From a bacterium (GTDB taxonomy: Bacteria > Patescibacteriota > Patescibacteriia > 2-12-FULL-60-25): a DNA stretch of 14,938 bases. Under the pieces are notes generated by a model that was not told where the DNA came from, searched no databases, and worked only from the letters and a program-made list of their open reading frames with translations. Positions 1 to 8,607 of this stretch are shown piece by piece. Position 1 is the first letter of the stretch; each line of letters opens with the position of its first letter. A program made the translations under genes and the position numbers. The stretch covers positions 1 through 14,938 of the forward strand of contig JAGVIJ010000049.1 of NCBI GenBank assembly GCA_020056125.1, written 5' to 3'.

Positions 1-3000
1 AATTTTCAGCGTGGTGGACCGGTCAGTCGGCTCAAGCGCAAATTTGGTGCGCCGGTTCAGTCACCGGTTCTTGGGTGCCGGCGTCCAATCAAAATACGCA
101 AGAGTTTATATTTAAATTAGATGCGGCGTTGGAGCCTCAAACCAAATATCGCGTTAAGTTTTTAGGCGATCCGAATTTAGCGGATAATAATGAACCGGCC
201 AGGAAACTTGGGATTAAGAGCGCCCAGGGCGTAGTGGCGCTGGCTGATCCGAACCCGGACACCGGCTCTCTGACTTTTAGTTTTACCACCGGCGATCAGA
301 TTTGTAATTTGAATGTGATTGAGGTGACGGATAAAAATCCGGATCATCCATTGTTGTTCGTAAACAAAGATGAAAATCCCCATGCGTTTAAAGCCACGGC
401 CAAATCCATGCAAAACGGAAAGCCCGTGCCCATTGTTTCGGTGGATGGTTATCAATGGGAGTGGCAGGCGTGGAGCACCAGCAAACCCGATGTAGTCAAC
501 GTGGTTAAACCCGAACCGCAAGATAAAACCCAAGCTAACATTAAACCGGAAAATAAAAACGGTTCGGCATTTGTTACGGCCATGACCAAGGTGGTGACTG
601 ACACGATTAACCAACCGTCCACAAAAGATTCGTCCATACACGGAACCGCGCCCGTAACCGTATCCTTGTGTGAGAATCCTTGGCCGAATTTGGATACTCC
701 GCCTTTGGCGCCGTTTAGAGATAAGAAACCTACGGGTGATGGCCTGGATTCGAGTTTGGCTGGTTCGATTTTTGCGAGCGGGCCGTTCTATAATTTTTCC
801 ACCTTGTATTGTCGCGACGCGGGCGCGTTTGGAACCGGAGATGATTTGCCTAAGTTGGACATTGCGTTTGTGCCGCAAACTCCCATCGCCAAATCCGAAG
901 GTATTTTGCGCGAATATTTGTTTGCCTATGGCAAAGATTATCCGGAATTAAAGAAAGACGGCATTGGCATCCGCATCGTTTCCAACCCGGCGCACTATTC
1001 GCCGGAAGATTGGTATGCGTGGCGCGGTTTTACCGGCAGTCCCAAATCAATTGAGATTGACGGCTATCGCGCTTTGCAAGACGGCACCACAGTGTACGTG
1101 TCCGCGGCTAATACCGAGGGGGCGGGTCAAGATATTTATTCCAACATTTATTTGATTTCCCACAATGCGGATGCCAGCACCACTACGCTCGCGATTTTTG
1201 ATCAGCTGGTGGAGAATTGGACGTTCAACATCAACTTGAGCCAGGGCGTGGCTAATATCTGTGAAGAAAAGAATGACCCGAATATCGAGCCGCAAAATTC
1301 TTATTTGGATTTAAACAAACAACCGGCAGCCTGTTCAACTGATTTTGATTGTATCAACAAATTAGGGACAAATGACACGCATTGCGGCAGTTATAAATTA
1401 AAATTGGCGCGCGATACGGTGCGCGTGGCGGATTTCGCTAAGATGTCTCGGGCGCTCGAAGCGGCCAAGGCGCGGGATGGTTTTTATCCCAAACTGACGG
1501 CCGGCACTTTTGTGCCCACCTATTCCAACTCGCGTTGGCCATCTTGGTCCAAGGAGTTTGTGGCCGCAGTGGGCGGGGGAGCTGAACCCAAGGATCCGGT
1601 CAACCAATTTATGACTTGCGGCCGCTGTCAGGATTCACAGGTTGTTTGCAGTAAGAACGAAGATTGTCCGGCCGGCAAAGCATGCTTGGGCTATGCGGTT
1701 GATAAGAATGTAGCTTCCATTGACCCGCTCACTTGTTATGACACGGAGGCGCGCAGGTTTTTATGTCCCACATTGGGCGCTTCGCCCTCGCGGTTTTATC
1801 AATATCGTTCCATCAACAACGGCCAGCGCTACGAATTGATGGCGGAGTTTGAAGTGCCGGAGCCGGTTGATCAGAACGCCAAGTGGTGGAATCCGCCGTT
1901 GATTAAAGAAGTCAGGCGCTGTACCAATCCACAAACGCTTGGATTCCTATGCGTGAAGGATGATGACTGCCGCATGTCGGTTAAAGATCCGATCGTTGGC
2001 AATTCATGCCAAGTGGTGGGCGGCAAGTTTGTGTATAAAACCGTTTGCCAAAATAAATTTTATGGGCCGAGCGGCACGTGCGGCGATGATGTGATTGGGC
2101 AGGCTTGCGCTGGCGGAGCGAATAATGGCAACCCGTGTGCTAAAGACGCGGATTGTCCGGGAGGCACGTGCACAGCCAGCGAACTTTGCGAATTAAAACA
2201 AACCCAGATTACAACTTGCAAAACAGATCCGAATCAGCCCAAAGACAATGGTTTGAAAGTGCAGATTTGCAATGATTGCAAAGAGTGGGTGGATGATCCC
2301 AAAGTGAGCGTGTGCAATTTAGGCGCGGCGTGCGGCAACGGAAAGATTGATTTGGTGTGCAATGCGGGCACGCGCAAGGATTTGGGTTGCAGCGCTGACT
2401 CGCAGTGTCCGGACGGCCATTGTTTGCCTTCGAATGAAAAATGCGATGATGGAAAATTGAACGGTACGTATGGCCATTGCAATTCGCAATGCAGCGGGTA
2501 TGCGGGTTATTGCGGGGATCAAATGATTTCTCCGGGAGAGACCTGTGATGATGGCGAAAAAAATGGGGTTTATTGCGATCCAAAACAAGGTTGCGCTATT
2601 GAAAAGAGTTGCGGTTTGGATTGCAAGAGCAAAGCGCCGTATTGCGGGGATGAAGAAGTGACCAGCCCTGAAGAGTGCGATGGACAGACCGAGACGACCG
2701 ATTCGGCGATTTGCACCAAAGGGGCTGTAAATAAACCCTGCGTAACCGATGCGGATTGCGGCGAGGGAGGCACTTGTGCGGCCGGTGTTGATCCGCTCAA
2801 GACCTGTAAAGATACGGTGATTAAACGTTGCGTCACGGCCATGAAGCAGTGCGTAACTTTAAACTATTCCAGCGCGGCTCATAAACCGAGCGGCTTCACA
2901 GTTTGTAAAACCAATGAAGATTGCGCCAAAGTTAAAGTTGATAATCAGGGGACGGTTTGTCGTTCAGTTCAAGATTTTGTGACGAGTTGTACGGGTGATA

Positions 3001-5717
3001 CGGAATGTTCTTTATTGCCCGGGATTACGGGTTCGTGCGTGGCATTTCCCACAGCGCACACGCGCACTTGTTTATCAAATACATGCAAGTTTGATACTTG
3101 GATCGCATGCAAAGCAGTGGGTTCTTGCGGCGATGGAATAATCCAAAAGCCGGGTGAGGAATGTGATAACGGCAAAGATAATGGCGATACCAAGGCTTGC
3201 ACCTCGGAGTGCAAAAAGAATTTTTGCGGGGATGGCAAGCCGCTCATCAATGTTGAGGAATGCGACAACGGCGCGCAAAACGGCAAGGTAACTTGCAATG
3301 CGGATTACAATGCCTCATGCAATTCGTGCAGTTTGCAATGTAAATTCACAGCCTCATCCGGCGGTTTTTGCGGAGATAAAGTTAAGAACGGGCCGGAGCA
3401 GTGCGATGGGATAGTGACAGCGGAGAACATTAAGGACCAATTCGAGCCGTGTCCGTATACAGGGAATCTTGAATTTTTGTGCGGATATTTGAATGCGGAT
3501 TGTATGCAGTCGCCGTGCATGATTACCAAAGAGCCGAACATCACGTGTCAGTCGTTGGGTTATGATTTTTCAGCCAATGGGGCGGCGCCCCAGATGGTGG
3601 CTTTGAAACCGGAGATGAATGTTGATGTTACATCGAATTGTGATGCTCTAGGCAAAAGGAAAAAATATGAACATGCTATGTTGGAAGAGTGCGCGCTGAT
3701 ATCTTGTAATAAATGCGTTTCGCAATATTGCATAGAAAATAATATTGCCTATACGCTTAAAGTTCCAGCAGAGCCGGTGTCATCTGCGGAATTTTGGAAA
3801 TGTGTGAAAGAAAAAGGTCCGGCTAAGGGAGTGGGTATTTCAACCAGTAAAAATCCGGAGATTGTTACGTGCAATCAATCTTGTTCATTCAGCGGTTGCG
3901 GGCGATGCAGTGATGAGGCGGGGTTGGGAACAATTGAAAGCCAAATTGTAGATGCGGTTTATAATCAGGTGGTTCCGTTTGCGCGCGTGTCACTGTTCTA
4001 CAAAGGCGTGTTGGTCACGCAAGTGGCGAGCGATAAGGATGGTAAATTTATTTTGAGTGGTTTGAATGATCGGGCTGAATGTTCACAATACAAATTAGTA
4101 ATTGATAAATACGAAGATAATCCGTGCACGGGCAATGTGAGCAGGCCGAGTTGCGATAAAAATAGTTATCCGGCTTGGACTCAAAAAGCCGAGGTGGATG
4201 AGGGCAAGCGCGGCGGATATTGGCCGCTCACTACGCCGTTTTTTACAGTGTCCAATTTTGTGAATACGGTCAGTCAGCAAAAAGACGAACGCGTATTTAT
4301 CTTCCCGCGGCCGGGCGCAGGCGAAGCGTATTACAGCGTGTTTTGGAAGATCCCTTGGAAAACACCTGGCATGGATCCAAATAATCCGAACTCACAAGCC
4401 ATCTGGGGCGGCAACGCGAACCACTTGATATTGCCGACCGGTTATACGGTAGCAAATTTAAAGGATAAGACCGTGTGCAATGACGATCCGAACGAACATT
4501 GTACCGTGGATAAGGATTGTCAAGACAACGGAGACTGCAATATAGTTCAGGGGTCTATGGGATATCTAACGTGTAAGGCGGGAGATAAAATAGGCGTAAA
4601 ATGCGGTAAAAATAAAGATTGCCTCTCAGAGGCAAGGTGCAACATGCTCGATCCGAATTTTCCGGAAAATTATTCTCCTAATCAATGTGATTACGCCAAG
4701 GGTCCGACAGATGAAAAGCATCACTGCGCGCGCGACATAACTTGGTCGGATACACTAAGAGGAAGATCAAAGATAGAACAATTCCCGTACGCGCAAAATA
4801 TTTGTTTGCATAACGCAGGCGATAAGGTTGGAGGTTATGGGCTACCGTATAGTTTTTACAACGGTTGTCCGGTTGAGGGTAGGGCTGATTGTCTGAAGCG
4901 TATGGAGAAAGAAAACTCATTAAAGGGTAAAACAATTACCGGAGAAGAATATGCTGAATGCCAACAAGGGGTTTCAAATCAGATGATTGATATTGCCGAG
5001 TGTATTGGATTGGATGGCAAGCCGACCGGTAAAACGTGTCAAAATAACAATGAATGCGATTCTGGTTTGTGTTGGGAAAGATGCGGTAAAAAGTTTTGGG
5101 ATACTTGTGATTTTTATTTCGCTGGCCCGCTGACCACTTACTTCCGCTATTCTCCGTATGGCAATCAAAATGAACCGATCCGTATGTTGTGGAATTATTG
5201 GGGAAAATCAATTTATCCGGATTTTAATTCGAAAGCGCCGTTATTGGTAAAGCATTTAAAATATAAGGAGGTTCAAGGCCAGGGAGGTTTCGAGATATTC
5301 AAAATAGGCCAAGATTATAGTGCCGTAATTTCAACCAATAAACAATTATTTGAGATTAAGGCCAAGGATATAATGAAATTTTCATGTGATAATGAGAAAG
5401 ATTGTAAGTATTGGCATATCGCGGATTTGAATTCGAAAGACGGTACCGTTACATTAATCAATATTTTGCGGGACGAACGAGTAGACGAAACAGGGGCTGT
5501 GGCTGCGTATGAGACATCTTTCCAAGGCGCACATTGGGCGGATTATAATGATGATAAAATAAATGATATTCAGTACTGCGTCAAAGGTAAAACTTTATAC
5601 GAAGTATGTGAATGGGATGAGGTGCAGAAAAAATATGTCCCGGGTACGAGATGTAACGCAATCGGCGGTTCTTGTCAGAACGTGGGTTATATACCTTGGT
5701 CAAAAGCAAACTATTAA
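1..5717 (+). CDS. Giant Cys-rich multidomain surface protein, 5' end missing
   Basis: The frame is open from base 3 to the TAA at 5715-5717, giving 1904 residues with no start in the window. The GTG at 75 lies inside an Ig-like domain and is not a credible start. Visible modules in order: the end of an SbsA/Big_5-like Ig domain (to about 300, ending SFTTGD); a second, Big_2-like Ig domain (about 300-690); an unassigned beta-rich part (about 690-1330); a pseudopilin-like module (about 1395-1865); a Cys-rich part with six DUF4215/myxobacterial-type CGDG...EECDNG repeats (2331-3410); a carboxypeptidase-regulatory-like beta sandwich (about 3945-4110); and an unassigned C-terminal part with an Asp-rich DYNDDKIND loop near 5540. 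Twelve Cx5C motifs are spread through it. No C-terminal membrane helix or sorting signal is visible. Inferred role: an exported, disulfide-stabilised surface or attachment protein. The function is unproven and the signal peptide, if any, lies upstream. Confidence 0.85.
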   Translation, partial: FSAWWTGQSAQAQIWCAGSVTGSWVPASNQNTQEFIFKLDAALEPQTKYRVKFLGDPNLADNNEPARKLGIKSAQGVVALADPNPDTGSLTFSFTTGDQICNLNVIEVTDKNPDHPLLFVNKDENPHAFKATAKSMQNGKPVPIVSVDGYQWEWQAWSTSKPDVVNVVKPEPQDKTQANIKPENKNGSAFVTAMTKVVTDTINQPSTKDSSIHGTAPVTVSLCENPWPNLDTPPLAPFRDKKPTGDGLDSSLAGSIFASGPFYNFSTLYCRDAGAFGTGDDLPKLDIAFVPQTPIAKSEGILREYLFAYGKDYPELKKDGIGIRIVSNPAHYSPEDWYAWRGFTGSPKSIEIDGYRALQDGTTVYVSAANTEGAGQDIYSNIYLISHNADASTTTLAIFDQLVENWTFNINLSQGVANICEEKNDPNIEPQNSYLDLNKQPAACSTDFDCINKLGTNDTHCGSYKLKLARDTVRVADFAKMSRALEAAKARDGFYPKLTAGTFVPTYSNSRWPSWSKEFVAAVGGGAEPKDPVNQFMTCGRCQDSQVVCSKNEDCPAGKACLGYAVDKNVASIDPLTCYDTEARRFLCPTLGASPSRFYQYRSINNGQRYELMAEFEVPEPVDQNAKWWNPPLIKEVRRCTNPQTLGFLCVKDDDCRMSVKDPIVGNSCQVVGGKFVYKTVCQNKFYGPSGTCGDDVIGQACAGGANNGNPCAKDADCPGGTCTASELCELKQTQITTCKTDPNQPKDNGLKVQICNDCKEWVDDPKVSVCNLGAACGNGKIDLVCNAGTRKDLGCSADSQCPDGHCLPSNEKCDDGKLNGTYGHCNSQCSGYAGYCGDQMISPGETCDDGEKNGVYCDPKQGCAIEKSCGLDCKSKAPYCGDEEVTSPEECDGQTETTDSAICTKGAVNKPCVTDADCGEGGTCAAGVDPLKTCKDTVIKRCVTAMKQCVTLNYSSAAHKPSGFTVCKTNEDCAKVKVDNQGTVCRSVQDFVTSCTGDTECSLLPGITGSCVAFPTAHTRTCLSNTCKFDTWIACKAVGSCGDGIIQKPGEECDNGKDNGDTKACTSECKKNFCGDGKPLINVEECDNGAQNGKVTCNADYNASCNSCSLQCKFTASSGGFCGDKVKNGPEQCDGIVTAENIKDQFEPCPYTGNLEFLCGYLNADCMQSPCMITKEPNITCQSLGYDFSANGAAPQMVALKPEMNVDVTSNCDALGKRKKYEHAMLEECALISCNKCVSQYCIENNIAYTLKVPAEPVSSAEFWKCVKEKGPAKGVGISTSKNPEIVTCNQSCSFSGCGRCSDEAGLGTIESQIVDAVYNQVVPFARVSLFYKGVLVTQVASDKDGKFILSGLNDRAECSQYKLVIDKYEDNPCTGNVSRPSCDKNSYPAWTQKAEVDEGKRGGYWPLTTPFFTVSNFVNTVSQQKDERVFIFPRPGAGEAYYSVFWKIPWKTPGMDPNNPNSQAIWGGNANHLILPTGYTVANLKDKTVCNDDPNEHCTVDKDCQDNGDCNIVQGSMGYLTCKAGDKIGVKCGKNKDCLSEARCNMLDPNFPENYSPNQCDYAKGPTDEKHHCARDITWSDTLRGRSKIEQFPYAQNICLHNAGDKVGGYGLPYSFYNGCPVEGRADCLKRMEKENSLKGKTITGEEYAECQQGVSNQMIDIAECIGLDGKPTGKTCQNNNECDSGLCWERCGKKFWDTCDFYFAGPLTTYFRYSPYGNQNEPIRMLWNYWGKSIYPDFNSKAPLLVKHLKYKEVQGQGGFEIFKIGQDYSAVISTNKQLFEIKAKDIMKFSCDNEKDCKYWHIADLNSKDGTVTLINILRDERVDETGAVAAYETSFQGAHWADYNDDKINDIQYCVKGKTLYEVCEWDEVQKKYVPGTRCNAIGGSCQNVGYIPWSKANY
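1332..5405 (+). repeat. Dispersed C-x2-[DNE]-x-[DEQ]-C motif, 12 copies
   Basis: Twelve Cys pairs with exactly five residues between them share acidic or amide residues at fixed positions. First Cys codons are at 1332, 1647, 1950, 2136, 2388, 2739, 2904, 2988, 4500, 4602, 5037 and 5385. Examples are CSKNEDC, CAKDADC, CVTDADC and CTVDKDC. Many are followed by P/G-rich residues and a third Cys 4-6 residues on. They occur outside as well as inside the DUF4215 block, so they are a separate building unit, possibly a small disulfide or metal-binding knuckle resembling Dickkopf-type Cys motifs. Confidence 0.7.
2331..3410 (+). repeat. DUF4215-type disulfide repeats in the giant surface protein
   Basis: Six units start with Cys-Gly-(Asn/Asp) at 2331, 2511, 2643, 3126, 3225 and 3369. 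Most are followed 8-12 residues later by a (E/K/T/Q)CD(D/N)G or ECDG signature. This pattern matches the DUF4215 / Myxococcus Cys-rich repeat family known from secreted proteins. Spacing is irregular because other Cys-rich segments sit between units (about 2700-3120). The repeats are similar at protein level only, so they are old rather than recent tandem copies. Confidence 0.75.
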
Positions 5718-5720
5718 AGT

Positions 5721-5993
5721 ATGGAACGACGAAATTTTATTTACTATATAATTCTCACGGTACTGGTGATCGTGATCCTTGCGGTTGGCGTGCTTATCCT
5801 GCGTAAGCGCGCTATGGTAGGATTAAGTTCAGGATCAGTGGAACGCGCGTCGGTTGTAGAAACAATACCGGGAACGGATTCGCTTAAAACAGTTCCGGTT
5901 GAGGGGGCGTGGAAACCTGGAGATGGGACGGCATCGGTTGATATGAGTCCGGCTAATTGGCCGGGCGGGCAACCTGCTACGAGCAGTGAATAA
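5721..5993 (+). CDS. Small single-pass membrane protein, function unknown
   Basis: This 90-residue protein starts three bases after the stop of the giant surface protein, so the two are almost certainly cotranscribed. After a short charged MERRN leader, residues 8-27 form a strongly hydrophobic segment (Ile/Leu/Val), followed by RKR. The remaining 60 residues are Gly/Ser/Thr/Pro-rich and look disordered. No signal-peptidase or lipobox motif is clear. No family is recognised. Because the upstream giant protein shows no anchor of its own, this peptide could be a membrane partner for it, but that rests on adjacency alone. No Shine-Dalgarno sequence precedes the ATG. Confidence 0.7.
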   Translation: MERRNFIYYIILTVLVIVILAVGVLILRKRAMVGLSSGSVERASVVETIPGTDSLKTVPVEGAWKPGDGTASVDMSPANWPGGQPATSSE

Positions 5994-6025
5994 AAATATT
6001 GAAATTAAACTTCTAACTAAAAGAT

Positions 6026-7300
6026 ATGTTTGATCCTCCTCAATCAAAAGCGCCAGCCAATCAATCTGGAAAACCTGGGTCTGCACCTGTGGCGCCACAG
6101 AAACCGCCGAGCCCAACTCCGCCGGCAGTTTCAAGACCGACTCCGCCTGCGCCATCCAGACCGATGAACCAGGTTCCGTCAGCGATTCCAAAACCGGCTC
6201 CAGTAGCTCCGCCGGTTGTCTCAAAGCCAGCTCCGCCGGCCTCCGCCCCCAGAAGCCTTGGCGAAGGTGGGGCTGCGCCCAAGGTTGAAGTCAAACCGCC
6301 GTTTGCAAAATTAGAATCTGATTTATCAGCGCCCAAGGTTGAAACCACAAAACCCAAGGGAGCAGGGGAAATTGAGGATATTTTTTCTGATGTGAATCTA
6401 GGATCAATGGAAAAATCCGGGGCGATCAAAGGACTGGGCATGGAGCCGGCAGGTCAGAAATCATTATTAAAGCCCGCACTCATAGGTTTGGGAGCCGTGG
6501 TAATTTTAACCGTAGCCGGTTTTTTGGTGTGGTTTTTATTAATTCGACCTGAACCCTCGCTTGCTCCGGCTGTGCCGTTTGCGCCCGCGCCGTCGACTGA
6601 AGAAATGGTGGTGGAACAGCCGCCCGTGGTTGAGGTGGCGGAAGAACCGGTGGTTGAAACTCCTCCGGTGACCGAACCGCCCGAAGGCACACAAGTGCCA
6701 TTGCCAGAATCAATCACTCCGTCTGTGCCGGTTGTGGTTCAACCTGTGGCGGCTTCAGATATGGATAATGATGGGTTAACTGATGCGGAGGAAGTTATAT
6801 TTGGCACGAATGCCAATGTCACGGATAGCGATGGCGATGGATATTCAGATCTGACTGAAATTCAAAGCGGCTATGATCCGTCAGCGCCCGGCGCGCGTTT
6901 GGTTGATTCAACTCATTTCCGCAAACAGGTTTTAGGAGAAGTGTGGGAAACTTTGTTGCCCACCACCTGGTTGGTGCGCCTGGATGAGGTGTTCTCCAAT
7001 ATTTATAAGATTGATACGGGCGCTTTAGCTTTTATCTCCGTTAAATTTTCGGCCAAGCCCGCAGAAATGATTTTTGCGGATTGGCTGACGGCCAATGAGC
7101 CTATGATTGTTCCGGCTAGTTTGGATAATTTCACTGCCAAGTCAGGTTATGCGGCTGCTCAAACCTCTGACCATCTAACCACATTTCTCACCACTGACAC
7201 GTCAGTTATTACGCTAAGTTATGTGTCGAATGGCGCCGCGGCTTTGGACTTCCCATTAATTTACGATTTTTTGGTGCAAAATCTGAACCTGGCCAAATAG
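6026..7300 (+). CDS. Pro-rich single-pass membrane protein with DxDxDG calcium-binding repeats
   Basis: The 424-residue protein has a Pro/Ala/Lys-rich, probably disordered N-terminal part (residues 1-110), an acidic GEIEDIFSDV patch (114-123), one membrane helix (151-173), and a second Pro/Val/Glu-rich linker (175-243). Next comes a thrombospondin type 3-like calcium-binding pair (245-287, with DMDNDG and DSDGDG loops), then a C-terminal domain of about 130 residues. Lysines before the helix suggest the N-terminus is cytoplasmic and the Ca-binding and C-terminal parts are outside. The C-terminal domain is recognisably related to that of the next gene: shared L-x-DS start, (D/E)W in the middle, GY...TD.LTT(F/Y) near the end. 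Role unknown; a surface or envelope function is inferred from topology and neighbours. A 32-base AT-rich gap separates it from the gene upstream. Confidence 0.8.
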   Translation: MFDPPQSKAPANQSGKPGSAPVAPQKPPSPTPPAVSRPTPPAPSRPMNQVPSAIPKPAPVAPPVVSKPAPPASAPRSLGEGGAAPKVEVKPPFAKLESDLSAPKVETTKPKGAGEIEDIFSDVNLGSMEKSGAIKGLGMEPAGQKSLLKPALIGLGAVVILTVAGFLVWFLLIRPEPSLAPAVPFAPAPSTEEMVVEQPPVVEVAEEPVVETPPVTEPPEGTQVPLPESITPSVPVVVQPVAASDMDNDGLTDAEEVIFGTNANVTDSDGDGYSDLTEIQSGYDPSAPGARLVDSTHFRKQVLGEVWETLLPTTWLVRLDEVFSNIYKIDTGALAFISVKFSAKPAEMIFADWLTANEPMIVPASLDNFTAKSGYAAAQTSDHLTTFLTTDTSVITLSYVSNGAAALDFPLIYDFLVQNLNLAK

Positions 7301-7317
7301 TTCGCGTTTAAAAATTT

Positions 7318-8607
7318 ATGACTCCAGAACCAACTAACCCCATTACCCCGGTCGCGGCTCCTGCGCCCGCTGATGAATTGGAGATAAAAGTTATCCCCGA
7401 AGAGTTTTATGGCGGAGGCGTGAGGATGACTGTGGAAGAAAAGAAGCCCGCAGCTCCGGCGCCCGCAGCCCAGGTCATGCCCTTGGCGCCGCAAAAAAGT
7501 CGGTTGCCCGTGATAATTGCGGTAGTGGTTTTGCTCATGGCGATTGGCGGGGGATTCATCTATTTTAATCGTTCCTTATTATTTCCGGCGCCCGCAGCTC
7601 CGCAAATTGTGGTGGAGACTCCGGAGCCGATTGAAGTGCCGGCGGCACCAACGGATGTCAGCGCCACTTCAACCAATTATCAGAGCATCTCATTGATTTG
7701 GACCGATGTGGCGGCGGATGAATCAGGTTTTCGTTTGGAACGCCGAGCCGGAGACGGCGCTTTTGCCTCGCTCACCAGTTTGCCGCCCAACAGCACTTCG
7801 TTTTTGGATTTATCAGTGGAATCCGGCACTACCTATACTTATCGTCTTTTGGCTTTGAACGAAGCCGGAGAATCAGCGCCCAGCAACGAAGCCAGCGCCA
7901 CGGTTCCATCATCGCCCCTGATTTCCGCTCGGCCTGAATTGCCGCCCGCCGGATTGGATACGGATTCGGATGGAGTAACTGATTTGGAAGAGGGTCTGTA
8001 TGGCACTGATGTTAGAAAGTCGGATACGGACAGCGATGGATTTTTAGATGGCAATGAAGTTTTTCATTTGTATAATCCGGCCGGAGTGGCGCCGGTCAAA
8101 CTTTTGGATTCAGCTTTGGTTAAAGTCAACACCGCGCCCGTGGGTTGGGTTATCAGTATACCTACGCCCTGGGGCTTGGTCTTCAACACTACGCAAGGCA
8201 CCAAGGCCACGATTGATACCAAACACGGTGAATTATTCACCATAACCATTGAAGAAAATCCCGAGCGCAAATCTATTGCCGAGTGGTATGCAGAAAAAAA
8301 TCCGGGCGTGAACGCCATGCAGGTTATGCCTTTCCGCTCCAAGGGCGGTTATGAGGGGATCGTGGGCACGGATCTTTTGACCACGTATATTCCGTGGGGC
8401 GATCGCGTGTTTGTGTTGGCGTATGAGTTGAACGGCCAGCCTTTTATTAATTACCGAACCACCTACTCCATGATGTTGAACTCGTTGATTTTGAGCGGCA
8501 TGCCAGAGATTACGCCGCCTTTACCCGGAGCCGAATTGCCCTTTGAACCAAGCGCTACACCAACCTCGGTCGAGACTTCGGTTGGCGAGCCAACGCCAGC
8601 CACATGA
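7318..8607 (+). CDS. Membrane protein with fibronectin type III and DxDxDG calcium-binding repeats
   Basis: The 429-residue protein has a Pro/Ala-rich cytoplasmic N-terminus containing KVIPEEFYGGG (24-34), one membrane helix (63-83) and a Pro-rich linker. A fibronectin type III domain (about 110-197) shows a W in LIWTD and the typical TYTYRLLALNEAGESAPSNE strand pair. A thrombospondin type 3-like pair (213-255, two DTDSDG loops) and a C-terminal domain (about 262-400) follow. That last domain matches the one in the gene 17 bases upstream, so the two look like tandem paralogues of which only this one has the FnIII domain. The product is likely anchored in the membrane with its bulk outside, for adhesion or surface organisation (inferred). 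Its last codons overlap ybeY in an ATGA, which implies cotranscription with the housekeeping genes downstream. Confidence 0.8.
   Translation: MTPEPTNPITPVAAPAPADELEIKVIPEEFYGGGVRMTVEEKKPAAPAPAAQVMPLAPQKSRLPVIIAVVVLLMAIGGGFIYFNRSLLFPAPAAPQIVVETPEPIEVPAAPTDVSATSTNYQSISLIWTDVAADESGFRLERRAGDGAFASLTSLPPNSTSFLDLSVESGTTYTYRLLALNEAGESAPSNEASATVPSSPLISARPELPPAGLDTDSDGVTDLEEGLYGTDVRKSDTDSDGFLDGNEVFHLYNPAGVAPVKLLDSALVKVNTAPVGWVISIPTPWGLVFNTTQGTKATIDTKHGELFTITIEENPERKSIAEWYAEKNPGVNAMQVMPFRSKGGYEGIVGTDLLTTYIPWGDRVFVLAYELNGQPFINYRTTYSMMLNSLILSGMPEITPPLPGAELPFEPSATPTSVETSVGEPTPAT

Noticed and set aside
75..77. GTG as start of the giant surface protein
   Set aside because: The frame is open to the window edge and the sequence before it continues the same Ig-like domain. 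There is no RBS or signal peptide.
5999..6030. Possible promoter TTGAAA ... TATGTT before the 424-residue gene
   Set aside because: The spacer is about 20 bases and the -10 would overlap the start codon. The match is expected by chance in an AT-rich gap.
8605..8607. Alternative genetic code with TGA as glycine
   Set aside because: TGA stops here, at 9413 and at 13255 give correct family lengths and tight ATGA junctions, and no gene needs an in-frame TGA.
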